DNA of 38,287 nucleotides, taken from the NCBI GenBank assembly GCA_964587515.1, contig CAZPMO010000023.1, positions 1 through 38,287 on the forward strand. Reading direction: 5' to 3'. The notes below the pieces were generated by a model. The model made no database searches and had not been told where the DNA came from. It saw only the letters and a program-made list of their open reading frames with translations. Made by a program: the position numbers and the translations under genes. This document shows, in pieces, positions 14,999 through 23,137 of this stretch. Numbering within the stretch: the stretch's first letter is position 1; each line of letters starts with the position of its first letter. This DNA comes from CAZPMO01 sp964587515. Lineage in GTDB: Bacteria > Pseudomonadota > Alphaproteobacteria > MPNO01.

Positions 14999-16189
14999 CT
15001 AATACTGGCCCTTGGGCTCCAGCCCGAGACAAGATTGGCCGTGCATGGCCGACAGCGCATCCCAATTGAAAAAGGCGTGGTGCGAGACGGCGTGGGCGTC
15101 GCGCCAGGCGCGCTGCAATATCTCGCTGTGGTGGATGCCGGTCCCACCGGCCGCGCCCCACAGCGCGTCGAGCCCTTGCAGCGAAAGTTGGACCGCGTAT
15201 GCCTGAGCCACCCTGTTGTCGATGCGCGCGGCCTGATCAAGCGATTCACCGCGCTCGATCACGGCCTGGCGCGACTCCTCGATCTGGGAAAACAGCAGCG
15301 CCTTGGCCGCCTTCAGGGCCGCCGCCGCGTGGCCGACGCGCATCTGGACCGCCGGAAATTCCGCGACCCGGTTGCCGCCGGCGGTGCCGATGCCGCGGGT
15401 TTGCCAGTCCCGCAGCTCGCCCACGAAAGCGTCGAGCGCGCCCTGAAGGCATCCGATCGCGGTCGCCGATAAACCATGGGCGCCGACTGAAAATACAGGA
15501 TATCGGCCGAGGTTGGTCTCGAACGCTTCCTGGCCCGGGGCTTCCGACGACAAGAACTCGGCCAGGGTAATGCTGCGATACTCGGGGACGAAGACATCGT
15601 CCGCGGAAATCGCGTGACTGCCGGTCGCGGCGAGCCCCATCGTGTCCCAATCGTCGACCTGGGTGCAATCGGTCATCGGGACGACCACGAATCCGGGCGC
15701 CGGATCGGCGCCGTTCTCCGCCGGGATCATCACGCCCAGCAACAGGTAGTCGGCGTGGTCGCAGCCGCTGGCGTAACGCCAGACGCCGTCGATGCGGACG
15801 CCGCCATCGGTCCGGACACACTCACCGGTCGGTGGAAACGATGTCGCCACCATCTTGTCCGGATGGTCGCTCCATACCTCTTCCTGACAGGCCAGCGGGA
15901 ACTGCGCGACCATCCATTGATGCGACATGCCGCAACTGCCGACCCATCCCGTCGAGCCGCAGGCCGAGGCGAGTTCCAGCGCGACGCGCGCCGCCGTCTC
16001 GGGATCATATTCATAGCCGCCGAAACGGCGTGGCAGAAGAATGCGGAAGAAACCGCGTTCGCGCAGCGCGCCGAACACGTCGTCCGAAATCCGGCCCGCC
16101 CTTTCAGCCTTTTGCGCGTCGCCCCGGGTCATCGGAAACAGATCGCGCGCCGCCGCGACCAGCTCCTCGCGCGTGGGTCTCGCCGTCAT
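14999..16189 (-). CDS. Acyl-CoA dehydrogenase-fold flavoprotein, probably a flavin-dependent monooxygenase
   Basis: A 396-residue protein of the acyl-CoA dehydrogenase fold, closest by eye to the oxygenase branch (HpaB/HsaA/DszC-like) that uses reduced FMN supplied by a separate reductase. N-terminal helical domain includes RERGFFRILLPRRFGGYEYD and STGWVGSCGMSHQWMVAQFP; the middle beta-domain has VRIDGVWRYASGCDHADYLL; the C-terminal bundle has HHSEILQRAWRDAHAVSHHAF. The catalytic Glu of true acyl-CoA dehydrogenases is not evident and HHAFFNWDAL is typical of the monooxygenase group. The ATG at 16189 has a GGAAGG site; upstream in-frame starts reach into the promoter. It is divergent from a VOC gene, a common ring-cleavage partner fold. 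Substrate unknown. Confidence 0.8.
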   Translation of the reverse strand: MTARPTREELVAAARDLFPMTRGDAQKAERAGRISDDVFGALRERGFFRILLPRRFGGYEYDPETAARVALELASACGSTGWVGSCGMSHQWMVAQFPLACQEEVWSDHPDKMVATSFPPTGECVRTDGGVRIDGVWRYASGCDHADYLLLGVMIPAENGADPAPGFVVVPMTDCTQVDDWDTMGLAATGSHAISADDVFVPEYRSITLAEFLSSEAPGQEAFETNLGRYPVFSVGAHGLSATAIGCLQGALDAFVGELRDWQTRGIGTAGGNRVAEFPAVQMRVGHAAAALKAAKALLFSQIEESRQAVIERGESLDQAARIDNRVAQAYAVQLSLQGLDALWGAAGGTGIHHSEILQRAWRDAHAVSHHAFFNWDALSAMHGQSCLGLEPKGQY

Positions 16190-16280
16190 GTTCACCTTCC
16201 CATGGCCGAAAAACGCCGAATGGATTGATCGGGCCGCCGTGGTCCGTGGTAGCATCGTGGGCGCAACGGAGGAGGCTAGA

Positions 16281-16679
16281 ATGATCGAGACAAAGGGCGT
16301 TGTCCATTTCACCATTCCGGTCAGCGATCTCAACCGGAGCGAGAAATTCTATCGCGAAATCCTGGGACTTACGACGGTGGACCGCGCGCCGCCGCCGGTC
16401 AATCTGGTGTTCATGAAATCGGGCGAGGACTTCGTGGTGCTGTCGAAAAGCAATACGCCGATCAACCCGAACCTCGGTGATGATCGCTTCGTCCACCACG
16501 CTTTTCTGCTCGATCCCGGCAAGTATGAGGAATCCGAGGCGTTCCTGCGCGAAAGCGGCGTGAAGATCGTCCACGAGGAAGAGCGCGTCGACGGCGTGTT
16601 CCGCGGCAAGCAATGCCATTTTCACGATCCCGACCGCAACGTTCTCGAAATAATCGACCTCGCCGGTATCGGTCCGTAA
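16281..16679 (+). CDS. VOC-family (glyoxalase/dioxygenase fold) protein
   Basis: A 132-residue vicinal-oxygen-chelate protein with two beta-alpha-beta-beta-beta modules. Candidate metal ligands are His9 (VVHFTIPVSDL), a His in FVHHAFLL, and Glu in NVLEIIDLAG. The segment GKQCHFHDPDRNVLE is typical of glyoxalase, fosfomycin-resistance-like and extradiol dioxygenase members. GGAGGAGG lies just upstream of the ATG. It diverges from the flavoprotein gene and precedes the transporter gene by 43 bases, with which it may be transcribed. The specific reaction cannot be read from sequence; a small ring-cleavage dioxygenase, lyase or isomerase are options. Confidence 0.82.
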   Translation: MIETKGVVHFTIPVSDLNRSEKFYREILGLTTVDRAPPPVNLVFMKSGEDFVVLSKSNTPINPNLGDDRFVHHAFLLDPGKYEESEAFLRESGVKIVHEEERVDGVFRGKQCHFHDPDRNVLEIIDLAGIGP

Positions 16680-16722
16680 TCGGTTCCGGAACGACGCGCA
16701 TCAGGCATTAGAGGGGATCGAC

Positions 16723-17604
16723 GTGGCCGCGTTTGCGCCTCTCGCCATCCTGGTCGTGCTCGGCGCGGGGTGGGGGTTCGGGGTCTCGCTGGTGAAGTTC
16801 GCGACCGCCAACGGCATCCCGCCCTTCGGCTATCTGTTCTGGATGACGCTGGGCGCCGGCGCGGTGGCCTTTACGATCTGCGTCGTCCGGCGCGATCTGC
16901 CGCGGTGTACGCCCCGCCATCTCCGCTATTACCTGCTGGTGGGCGCCATCCGGCTGGCCGGCGCCAATGTCGTGTTCTACACGGCGATCCAGCATATCCC
17001 GGTCGGTGTGATGTCGGTGATCCTCGGCACTTCGCCGATCTTCACCTACGCACTTAGCATGACATTGCGCCTGGAACGGTTTTTCGCGGCGCGTTTGATC
17101 GGCATCGGCTGCGGGCTGGCCGGCATGGTTCTGTTCATCGCGCCGCGCGGATCGCTTCCCGATCCCGCCATGGCGGGTTGGACGGCCTTCGCCGTTCTCG
17201 CCCCGTTGCTCTATGCCGTGGCCAATATCACGATCGAAAAATTGCGCCCGGCCGAGGGCAATTCGATCACCTTCTCTGTCGGCATGCTTTGGGCGGCGGC
17301 GCTGGTGATTTTGCCGGTGGCGCTCGCGACCGGCCAATTCCATCCGATCTGGCATGGGGTTGGGCGGCCCGAGACGGCGCTGCTGGTGCATATGCTGATC
17401 AACGGGCTCGCGTTTTTCGGTCTGTTTGAGCTTATCCGGCTCGCCGGGCCGACCTATGCGAGCCAGCTCACCTATATCGTGACCCTGACGGGCGTGTTTT
17501 TCGGGATCGTGATGTTTGACGAAAGCCACAGCATCTGGGTGTGGGCCGCCACCGCGATGGTCCTGGGCGGCGTCGCGCTGGTCAACAGGCGTCCCGCGCG
17601 TTAG
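16723..17604 (+). CDS. DMT-superfamily transporter (EamA family)
   Basis: A 293-residue inner-membrane protein with about ten hydrophobic segments in two EamA repeats (roughly 5-135 and 150-288). Repeat ends carry typical motifs: TAIQHIPVGVMSVILGTSPI in the first and TYIVTLTGVFFGIVMFDE in the second, where the Asp-Glu helix end is common. Start is GTG at 16723 preceded by GAGGGG. It follows the VOC gene and is convergent with UDG, sharing stop-codon bases (17601-17604). These transporters export or import amino acids, nucleosides or metabolites; here substrate is unknown. It belongs to the set inserted between smpB and the UDG/NYN genes. Confidence 0.87.
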   Translation: MAAFAPLAILVVLGAGWGFGVSLVKFATANGIPPFGYLFWMTLGAGAVAFTICVVRRDLPRCTPRHLRYYLLVGAIRLAGANVVFYTAIQHIPVGVMSVILGTSPIFTYALSMTLRLERFFAARLIGIGCGLAGMVLFIAPRGSLPDPAMAGWTAFAVLAPLLYAVANITIEKLRPAEGNSITFSVGMLWAAALVILPVALATGQFHPIWHGVGRPETALLVHMLINGLAFFGLFELIRLAGPTYASQLTYIVTLTGVFFGIVMFDESHSIWVWAATAMVLGGVALVNRRPAR

Positions 17605-18257
17605 CCGTCGAGTTCTTTGCGCACCATTCGGAAGACGTCGTGGAACATCGACTCGGTGAGCCGGCCAGTATTCGTGTTGTAGCGCGAGCAATGATAGGAG
17701 TTGGCCAGCAGAAGGCCGTTCGGCAGCCGGTGCAGCGCGCCATGACCGAATTTCCAGGCCGCGCGCCGTTCGTCCAGCGCCGCCAGCGTGGTCGAATGCG
17801 CCAGCGTGCCGAGCGTCAGCACCACGCGAAGGCGGGGCATGGACTCGATTTCCGCCACCAAAAACGGCCGGCACGCGTTGATTTCGGCGCCGACCGGCTT
17901 GTTCTCCGGCGGTACGCAGCGCACCCCGTTCGTGATTCGGCAATCAATCAGCCCCAGCCCGTCGTCGGCGCGAGCGTCATATTCGCCGCTGGAAAAGCCG
18001 AAGGCGCCAAGCGTCGCGTACAGCAGGTCGCCCGCGTAATCGCCCGTGAACGGCCGGCTGGTGCGGTTCGCGCCGCGTAGTCCCGGCGCGAGTCCCACGA
18101 CCAGCAGGCGCGCGTCGGACGGCCCGAAAGAGGCGACCGGCGCGTTATGCCAGTCGTCATGTTCACGACGAATGTCTTCGCGGTAGGCAACGAGTCTGGG
18201 GCAAAGCGCGCAATCCCGACCGGGGGCGGCTCCCGCGGCCGGGTCGGGCATGGGCAC
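17601..18257 (-). CDS. Uracil-DNA glycosylase, family 5 (UdgB type)
   Basis: A 218-residue base-excision repair enzyme that removes uracil and other deaminated bases from DNA. Four cysteines fit a [4Fe-4S] cluster: Cys16 and Cys19 (CALCPRL), Cys114 (NGVRCVPP), Cys129 (INACRPF). The family 5 active-site loop GLAPGLRGANRTSRPFTGD (55-73) and the minor-groove motif SYHCSRYNTNTGRLT (187-201) are clear; family 5 lacks the Asp/Asn catalyst of other UDGs. Small variations are Ser for the usual Gly in RTGRPF and Cys where Pro is common after SYH. Start is GTG 18257 or ATG 18251, neither with a strong site. It lies 21 bases after the NYN gene and is probably co-transcribed. Confidence 0.92.
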   Translation of the reverse strand: MPMPDPAAGAAPGRDCALCPRLVAYREDIRREHDDWHNAPVASFGPSDARLLVVGLAPGLRGANRTSRPFTGDYAGDLLYATLGAFGFSSGEYDARADDGLGLIDCRITNGVRCVPPENKPVGAEINACRPFLVAEIESMPRLRVVLTLGTLAHSTTLAALDERRAAWKFGHGALHRLPNGLLLANSYHCSRYNTNTGRLTESMFHDVFRMVRKELDG

Positions 18258-18278
18258 GGCTGCGTACTCGAACCCGAC

Positions 18279-18926
18279 TCACTCGGCGTCGACGTATTCG
18301 TCTTCGTCTTCGTCCAGGTCCTCATCCTCGGCTTCGGAGGGTTCCGGCCGGGCGGGTGTCGGTGAACTCGATTGAGCCGCCGGATCAGGTCTTGTGCCGG
18401 AACGTGAGATTTTCGGCGCAATATCCTGGAGCTCAGTGAAATTATCGGCCTGGCGCCGCAATTCATCGGCGACCATCGGCGGTGAAGACCGGAACGTGCT
18501 GACCACCGAGACGCGAACGCCCCGGCGCTGCACCGCCTCAACCAGCCGCCGAAAATCCCCGTCGCCGGAAAACAGCACCACATGATCGAGCCGGTCCGCC
18601 ATCTCAATCATGTCGATGGCGAGCTCGATGTCCATATTGCCCTTGATCTTGCGGCGCCCGGAGGCGTCGGTGAATTCCTTCGTGGGCTTGGTCACCAACG
18701 TGTAGCCGTTATAGTCGAGCCAGTCGACCAAGGGGCGGATCGGCGAATATTCCTGATCTTCGATCAGGGCGGTGTAATAAAACGCCCGGACCAAGCGACA
18801 TTCGGTCGAAAACAGATCAAGAAGGCTCTTATAATCGATGTCGAAACCCAGCGCGCGGGCTGCGGCATAAAGGTTTGATCCGTCGATGAAAAGCGCGACT
18901 CGTTCCTGAGGGTAAAATTTGATCAT
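18279..18926 (-). CDS. NYN domain (LabA/DUF88) putative ribonuclease
   Basis: A 215-residue protein with a PIN-like NYN domain (about 8-145), proposed to be a metal-dependent RNase. Acidic residues of the active site are visible: Asp15 in LFIDGSNLY, Asp99 in KGNMDIELAIDM, Asp122 and Asp124 in LFSGDGDFRRLVE. The C-terminal tail is Pro/Ser-rich, then very acidic (EDEDLDEDEDE, about 198-210), likely disordered. ATG 18926 has AGAGG five bases upstream; an in-frame TTG at 18929 is less likely. This gene next to folK-rpoZ-rel is common in Alphaproteobacteria. It is divergent from folK and leads the UDG gene. RNA target unknown. Confidence 0.9.
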   Translation of the reverse strand: MIKFYPQERVALFIDGSNLYAAARALGFDIDYKSLLDLFSTECRLVRAFYYTALIEDQEYSPIRPLVDWLDYNGYTLVTKPTKEFTDASGRRKIKGNMDIELAIDMIEMADRLDHVVLFSGDGDFRRLVEAVQRRGVRVSVVSTFRSSPPMVADELRRQADNFTELQDIAPKISRSGTRPDPAAQSSSPTPARPEPSEAEDEDLDEDEDEYVDAE

Positions 18927-18996
18927 CAATGCCTCTGCTCGGTAATCGGCGGTCTGGTGTAATTTTCAAAATATCCGAGGTGAAAATATAACCAGA

Positions 18997-19018
18997 CCCA
19001 TACATTTGTTTATATGGG
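18997..19018. promoter_or_regulatory. Inverted repeat in the NYN-folK divergent region
   Basis: CCCATA (18997-19002) and TATGGG (19013-19018) with a ten-base AT-rich loop, in a 190-base AT-rich divergent space. ACCAGA (18991-18996) recurs inverted as TCTGGT (19089-19094). These may be regulator sites for the two diverging transcripts; no clear -35/-10 pair could be assigned. Confidence 0.3.
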
Positions 19019-19119
19019 ACCCTGCGATTTGAAGTGAAGCAAATAGGGCATGAAAAGTTGATACGCAAGCGTAAAATTGTTGAAATATCTGGTCCCGACG
19101 TCGTCGGGGCGGCGCACCG

Positions 19120-19626
19120 ATGTCACTGATTGCGCTGGGAGCCAATTTGTCCAGCGGCGAGGGTGCCACGCCGCGTGAGGCTTGCGTGCGCGCCCTCGAA
19201 ATTCTGGCCGAGCGGGACGCGCCGGTAATTCGGCAATCCCGCTGGTATCGCAGCGCGCCGGTCCCGGCGGCGGATCAGCCGGATTTCGTCAACGGCGTCG
19301 CGCAACTCGACAGTTCGCGCGCGCCGGCCGATCTTCTGGCGCTGCTGCATGAGGTAGAGGATACGCTGGGGCGGATACGCGGCGCGGCCAACGCGGCGCG
19401 GGTTATCGATCTCGATCTGCTGGCCTGTGGCGATGCGGTGATCGGCGAGGCGGGCCAGGAACGGCGGGGTTTGGTCCTGCCGCACCCCCGGCTGCATTTG
19501 CGGGGATTTGTCCTGTTCCCGCTCCTCGAAATCGCGCCGGACTGGCGCCATCCCGCGACCGGGGCAGGTATCGAGGCTATGATCGCGGCGCTGCCGCCGG
19601 GCCAGGATTGCACACTCCTCGACTGA
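19120..19626 (+). CDS. folK: 2-amino-4-hydroxy-6-hydroxymethyldihydropteridine diphosphokinase
   Basis: A 168-residue HPPK that transfers pyrophosphate from ATP to the hydroxymethyl pterin, the step before dihydropteroate synthase in folate synthesis. It opens with SLIALGANLSSGEGATP, the ATP-site start. SRWYRSAPVPAADQPDFVNG is the pterin loop, and RVIDLDLLACGD is the family signature with the Mg-binding aspartates. HPRLHLRGFVLFPLLEIAP closes the domain. It lies upstream of rpoZ with a 97-base gap that contains an rpoZ promoter. folB and folP are not in the window. Confidence 0.95.
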   Translation: MSLIALGANLSSGEGATPREACVRALEILAERDAPVIRQSRWYRSAPVPAADQPDFVNGVAQLDSSRAPADLLALLHEVEDTLGRIRGAANAARVIDLDLLACGDAVIGEAGQERRGLVLPHPRLHLRGFVLFPLLEIAPDWRHPATGAGIEAMIAALPPGQDCTLLD

Positions 19627-19661
19627 GCTTGCCGATGGCGGGTTGAATGGCCCGAATCCCC

Positions 19662-19690
19662 TTGAATTCCGGGCTTTCGCCCCCTATATA
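19662..19690 (+). promoter_or_regulatory. Predicted sigma70-type promoter of rpoZ-rel
   Basis: TTGAAT (19662-19667) and TATATA (19685-19690) are separated by exactly 17 bases, ending 33 bases before the rpoZ start. Both hexamers are close to consensus. It probably drives rpoZ and, since the next gaps are short, rel and pdxJ as well. Confidence 0.6.
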
Positions 19691-19723
19691 GGCGGTTCGG
19701 CAGCATAATCCGGAGAATTTCGC

Positions 19724-20152
19724 ATGGCCCGCGTGACGGTTGAAGACTGTATTCTGAAAATCTCGAACCGTTTCCAGCTCGTGATGATGGCCGCGCAGCG
19801 GTCGCGCGAATTGTCGGTGGGCGACGAACTCACGGTCGAACGCGACAACGACAAGAACCCGGTCGTTGCGTTGCGCGAAATCGCCGACGAAACCATCGAG
19901 CTCGACACGCTGGAAAACTCTCTGGTCCAGGGCCTTCAGAAGCATATCGACGTGGACGAGCCGATGGACGAGGCCGAAGAGCTTCTGGTTGTCGAGGAAG
20001 CGTTGAGCGAGTTCGCGGGTCTCGCGGAAGCGGCTGACGACATCGGGGCGGTTAAGGCCAACGCGCCTGATTTATCGGGGCTTGAAGCCGGTTTCGAGGA
20101 TGTCGCCGAAGGCGACGGCGCGGGCGAAGAGCCTTCCGACCCCGACAAGTAG
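19724..20152 (+). CDS. rpoZ: DNA-directed RNA polymerase omega subunit
   Basis: A 142-residue omega subunit that helps assemble RNA polymerase by chaperoning beta-prime and can form part of a (p)ppGpp site. The conserved core is MARVTVEDCILKISNRFQLV then AQRSRELSVGDEL and KNPVVALREIADETI. The C-terminal half (about 75-142) is a very acidic extension (EPMDEAEELLVVEEAL and a final EEPSDPDK), common in alphaproteobacterial omegas. GGAG lies eight bases before the ATG. It directly precedes rel, so the polymerase subunit and the (p)ppGpp enzyme are likely made from one message. Confidence 0.97.
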   Translation: MARVTVEDCILKISNRFQLVMMAAQRSRELSVGDELTVERDNDKNPVVALREIADETIELDTLENSLVQGLQKHIDVDEPMDEAEELLVVEEALSEFAGLAEAADDIGAVKANAPDLSGLEAGFEDVAEGDGAGEEPSDPDK

Positions 20153-20198
20153 CGCCCGATTCGCGGGCCCGCCGATCGGCGCGGCCGTGTGAGGCGAC

Positions 20199-22364
20199 AT
20201 GATACGCCAGTTCGAGCTTGTTGAGCGGGTCAAGGGTTACGACCCGGCGGCCGACGAGGACGCCCTCAACCGCGCCTATGTTTTTTCGATGAAGGCGCAC
20301 GGCTCGCAAAAGCGGGCCTCCGGAGACCCCTATTTCTCGCACCCGCTCGAAGTGGCCGGAATTCTGACGGAATTCAAGCTGGATTCGGCGTCCATCGTTA
20401 CCGGCCTTTTGCACGATACGGTCGAGGATACCGTCGCCACGCTCGATGAGATCGAGGCCATGTTCGGCGGCGAGGTCGCGCGACTGGTCGATGGGGTGAC
20501 CAAGTTTTCCCAACTCGAACTGCAATCGGATGACACGCGCCAGGCGGAAAATTTCAGAAAATTGTTCCTCGCGATGTCGGAGGATATTCGCGTGCTGCTG
20601 GTCAAGCTCGCGGACAGGGTTCACAACATGAGAACCCTGGGCTTCGTCAGTCCCGCCGCCAAGCGCCGTCGGATCGCGCGCGAGACACTGGAACTCTACG
20701 CGCCGCTGGCGGAGCGGATCGGCATTCATGAGATGAAGGACGAGCTGGAGGAGCTGGCCTTCGACGAACTTTATCCTGACGCAGCCGCCTCGATCCGGGC
20801 CCGTCTCGCCTTCCTGCGTGAGCAGGGCGAGGACGTGGTGCCGCGTATCATCGAAAAGCTGAAAGAGACCCTGGCGGAGGGTGGGTTGGACGTCGAGATC
20901 CATGGCCGCGAAAAGCGCTTCTACTCGATCTGGCGCAAGATGCAGCGCAAGAATATCGAATTCGAACAGCTCTCCGACATCATCGCATTTCGCGTCCTGG
21001 TCGGCAGCGTCGCCGATTGTTACAAAGCGCTGGGCATCATCCATACCAACTACCCGATGATCCCCGAGCAGTTCGATGATTACATCTCGACGCCCAAGAT
21101 GAACGGTTACCGGTCGCTGCATACGGCCGTGATTGGACCCGAAAAACGGCGAATCGAAGTACAGATCCGTACCGTCGAAATGCATGAGCTGGCCGAACTC
21201 GGCGTCGCGGCGCATTGGCGCTACAAACAGGATGGTGCCCAAACCGGCGGCCGCCAATTTCGCTGGATGCGCGAGGTGCTCGACATCATGGAACACGCTT
21301 CGGGCCCGGAGGAATTTCTCGAAAACACCAAGCTCGAAATGTACCAGGATCAGGTCTTCTGTTTCACCCCGGCGGGAGAGCTGATCGCGTTGCCGGCCGG
21401 TGCCACACCGGTGGATTTTGCTTACGCCGTTCATTCGGAGATCGGCGACACCTGCGTCGGGGCGAAAATCAACGGCCGCGCGCTGCCGCTGCGCACGCGG
21501 CTGAAAAATGGCGATCAGGTCGAGGTCGTCACCGCGGCAAACGGTACGCCGTCCCCATCGTGGGAAGATCTGGTGGTCACCGGCAAGGCGAAGGCGCGGG
21601 TCCGTCGCTACGTACGCGGATCGCAGCGCGAGGAGTTCCTGCGACTGGGCGCCGCGATCGTCGAAAAAGCCTATCGCGAGGCCGGATATAAACCATCCGA
21701 CGCGCTGCTCGAGCGTGTTCTCGACCAGTTCGAGGTCAAAACGGTCGACGATCTCCATATCGCGGTTGGCCAGGGGCTCTACACCGGCACCGACATCATG
21801 GCCGGTGTCGCGCCGCGTGCGCGACGGCGCAACGCGGGCGCGACCGCCGATTCCGCGTCAACGGAGAACGTGGTGCCCTTCCGCAACCTCGACGACGCAC
21901 CGGCCGACCAGCCGCCAATCCCGATCCGGGGGTTGATTCCCGGCATGGCGGTGCACCACTCGAGCTGTTGCCATCCTCTGCCCGGCGATCGCATCGTCGG
22001 CATTGTCACCGCCGGCAAGGGTGTCGCCATCCACACCATCGACTGCGAGACCCTCGAAAGTTTTCAGGAAACGCCGGAACGCTGGCTCGACGTCGCCTGG
22101 GACATAGGCCCAGGACCCGAGGAGACCCATATCGGGCGCATCACGCTGGTGGTGTCGAACGAACGGGGCGCGCTCGGCATCCTGACCACGGTGGTCGCCC
22201 AGCATCTCGGCAACATCAACAATCTTAAGATTACCAACCGGACCGCCGATTTCTTCGAGATCGTCATTGATATCGAAGTGTCCGATACGCGCCATCTGAC
22301 CGATATCATCGCCGCGCTGCGCGCGACGCCGGCGGTCAGTTCGGTCGACCGCGCCAGCGGTTGA
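20199..22364 (+). CDS. rel: Bifunctional (p)ppGpp synthetase/hydrolase, RelA/SpoT family
   Basis: A 721-residue Rsh protein controlling the stringent response. The HD hydrolase domain has its metal ligands: His48 (FSHPLEV), His72-Asp73 (LLHDTVEDT), Asp139 (VKLADRVHNM). The synthetase domain includes MNGYRSLHTAV and VQIRTVEMHELAELGVAAHW. TGS follows (QVFCFTPAGELIALPAGATP, roughly 383-445), then a helical/zinc-finger region (HHSSCCHPLPGDRIVGI) and a C-terminal ACT domain (about 645-721). The synthetase loop reads EQFDD (290-294), the acidic form seen in synthetase-only RelA rather than the RFKD of most bifunctional enzymes. Together with intact HD residues this is notable. The stop overlaps the region just before pdxJ. 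Confidence 0.95.
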   Translation: MIRQFELVERVKGYDPAADEDALNRAYVFSMKAHGSQKRASGDPYFSHPLEVAGILTEFKLDSASIVTGLLHDTVEDTVATLDEIEAMFGGEVARLVDGVTKFSQLELQSDDTRQAENFRKLFLAMSEDIRVLLVKLADRVHNMRTLGFVSPAAKRRRIARETLELYAPLAERIGIHEMKDELEELAFDELYPDAAASIRARLAFLREQGEDVVPRIIEKLKETLAEGGLDVEIHGREKRFYSIWRKMQRKNIEFEQLSDIIAFRVLVGSVADCYKALGIIHTNYPMIPEQFDDYISTPKMNGYRSLHTAVIGPEKRRIEVQIRTVEMHELAELGVAAHWRYKQDGAQTGGRQFRWMREVLDIMEHASGPEEFLENTKLEMYQDQVFCFTPAGELIALPAGATPVDFAYAVHSEIGDTCVGAKINGRALPLRTRLKNGDQVEVVTAANGTPSPSWEDLVVTGKAKARVRRYVRGSQREEFLRLGAAIVEKAYREAGYKPSDALLERVLDQFEVKTVDDLHIAVGQGLYTGTDIMAGVAPRARRRNAGATADSASTENVVPFRNLDDAPADQPPIPIRGLIPGMAVHHSSCCHPLPGDRIVGIVTAGKGVAIHTIDCETLESFQETPERWLDVAWDIGPGPEETHIGRITLVVSNERGALGILTTVVAQHLGNINNLKITNRTADFFEIVIDIEVSDTRHLTDIIAALRATPAVSSVDRASG

Positions 22365-22372
22365 GAGTTAGA

Positions 22373-23137
22373 ATGGTCGCCATGACTAAAGATTTGCGCC
22401 TCGGCGTCAACATCGATCACGTCGCGACGATCCGCAATGCGCGCGGCGGCGCGCATCCCGACCCGGTGCGCGCGGCGCGCATCGCCGCCGCCGCCGGCGC
22501 CGACGGTATCACAGCGCATCTTCGCGAAGACCGCCGCCACATGACTGACGATGATATCGTCCGGCTCAGCGAGGGCATCGACCTGCCATTGAACCTCGAG
22601 ATGGCGGCAACGGCGGAAATGCTCGACATCGCGCTACGTCATCGACCCCATGCCGCCTGCATCGTGCCGGAACGCCGCGAGGAGCGCACCACCGAGGGAG
22701 GGCTCGACGCGGTCGGCGGACATAATCACCTGAAACCTCTCATCGCGGCGCTTGCCGACGCGGGCATCCGGGTCTCGTTGTTCATCGAGCCCGACACCGC
22801 GCAACTGGATTGCGCCCGGCATCTCGGCGCGCCGGTGGTGGAACTTCACGTCGGCGCCTATTGCGACGCGGACGGCGCGGCGCGCGACGCCCAGCTCGAG
22901 CGTATTCTGGCCGCCGCGGCCCATGCCGAGGCAATCGGTCTCGAATGCCATGCCGGGCACGGGCTGAATTTTGACACTGTTGGCGCTATTGCCGAGATAC
23001 CCACGATCGTAGAACTCAACATCGGCCATTTCCTGATCGGCGAGGCGATCTTCGGCGGGCTCGAGAGCGCTATCCGGCGGATGCGCTCGCTGATGGACAA
23101 GGCCCGCGCCGAAGCCGACGGCGCGCGCAGCGCATGA
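22373..23137 (+). CDS. pdxJ: Pyridoxine 5'-phosphate synthase
   Basis: A 254-residue TIM-barrel enzyme making pyridoxine 5'-phosphate from 3-amino-1-hydroxyacetone phosphate and 1-deoxyxylulose 5-phosphate, the last step of the DXP-dependent vitamin B6 route. LGVNIDHVATIRNARGG and GITAHLREDRRHM, then LNLEMAATAEM and ECHAGHGLNFDTVGAI, are diagnostic. Possible starts are TTG 22361, ATG 22373 (six bases after GAGAG) and ATG 22382; 22373 is chosen for its site, while 22382 gives the more typical N-terminus. It begins nine bases after the rel stop and its end overlaps acpS by four bases. Confidence 0.95.
   Translation: MVAMTKDLRLGVNIDHVATIRNARGGAHPDPVRAARIAAAAGADGITAHLREDRRHMTDDDIVRLSEGIDLPLNLEMAATAEMLDIALRHRPHAACIVPERREERTTEGGLDAVGGHNHLKPLIAALADAGIRVSLFIEPDTAQLDCARHLGAPVVELHVGAYCDADGAARDAQLERILAAAAHAEAIGLECHAGHGLNFDTVGAIAEIPTIVELNIGHFLIGEAIFGGLESAIRRMRSLMDKARAEADGARSA

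Noticed and set aside
14502..15000. tmRNA (ssrA) gene next to smpB
   Set aside because: No tRNA-like ends or tag reading frame found; both sides of smpB are occupied by other genes.
20052..21758. 568-codon open frame on the minus strand
   Set aside because: Opposite rpoZ and rel, both certain genes; composition is that of a reverse-strand shadow.
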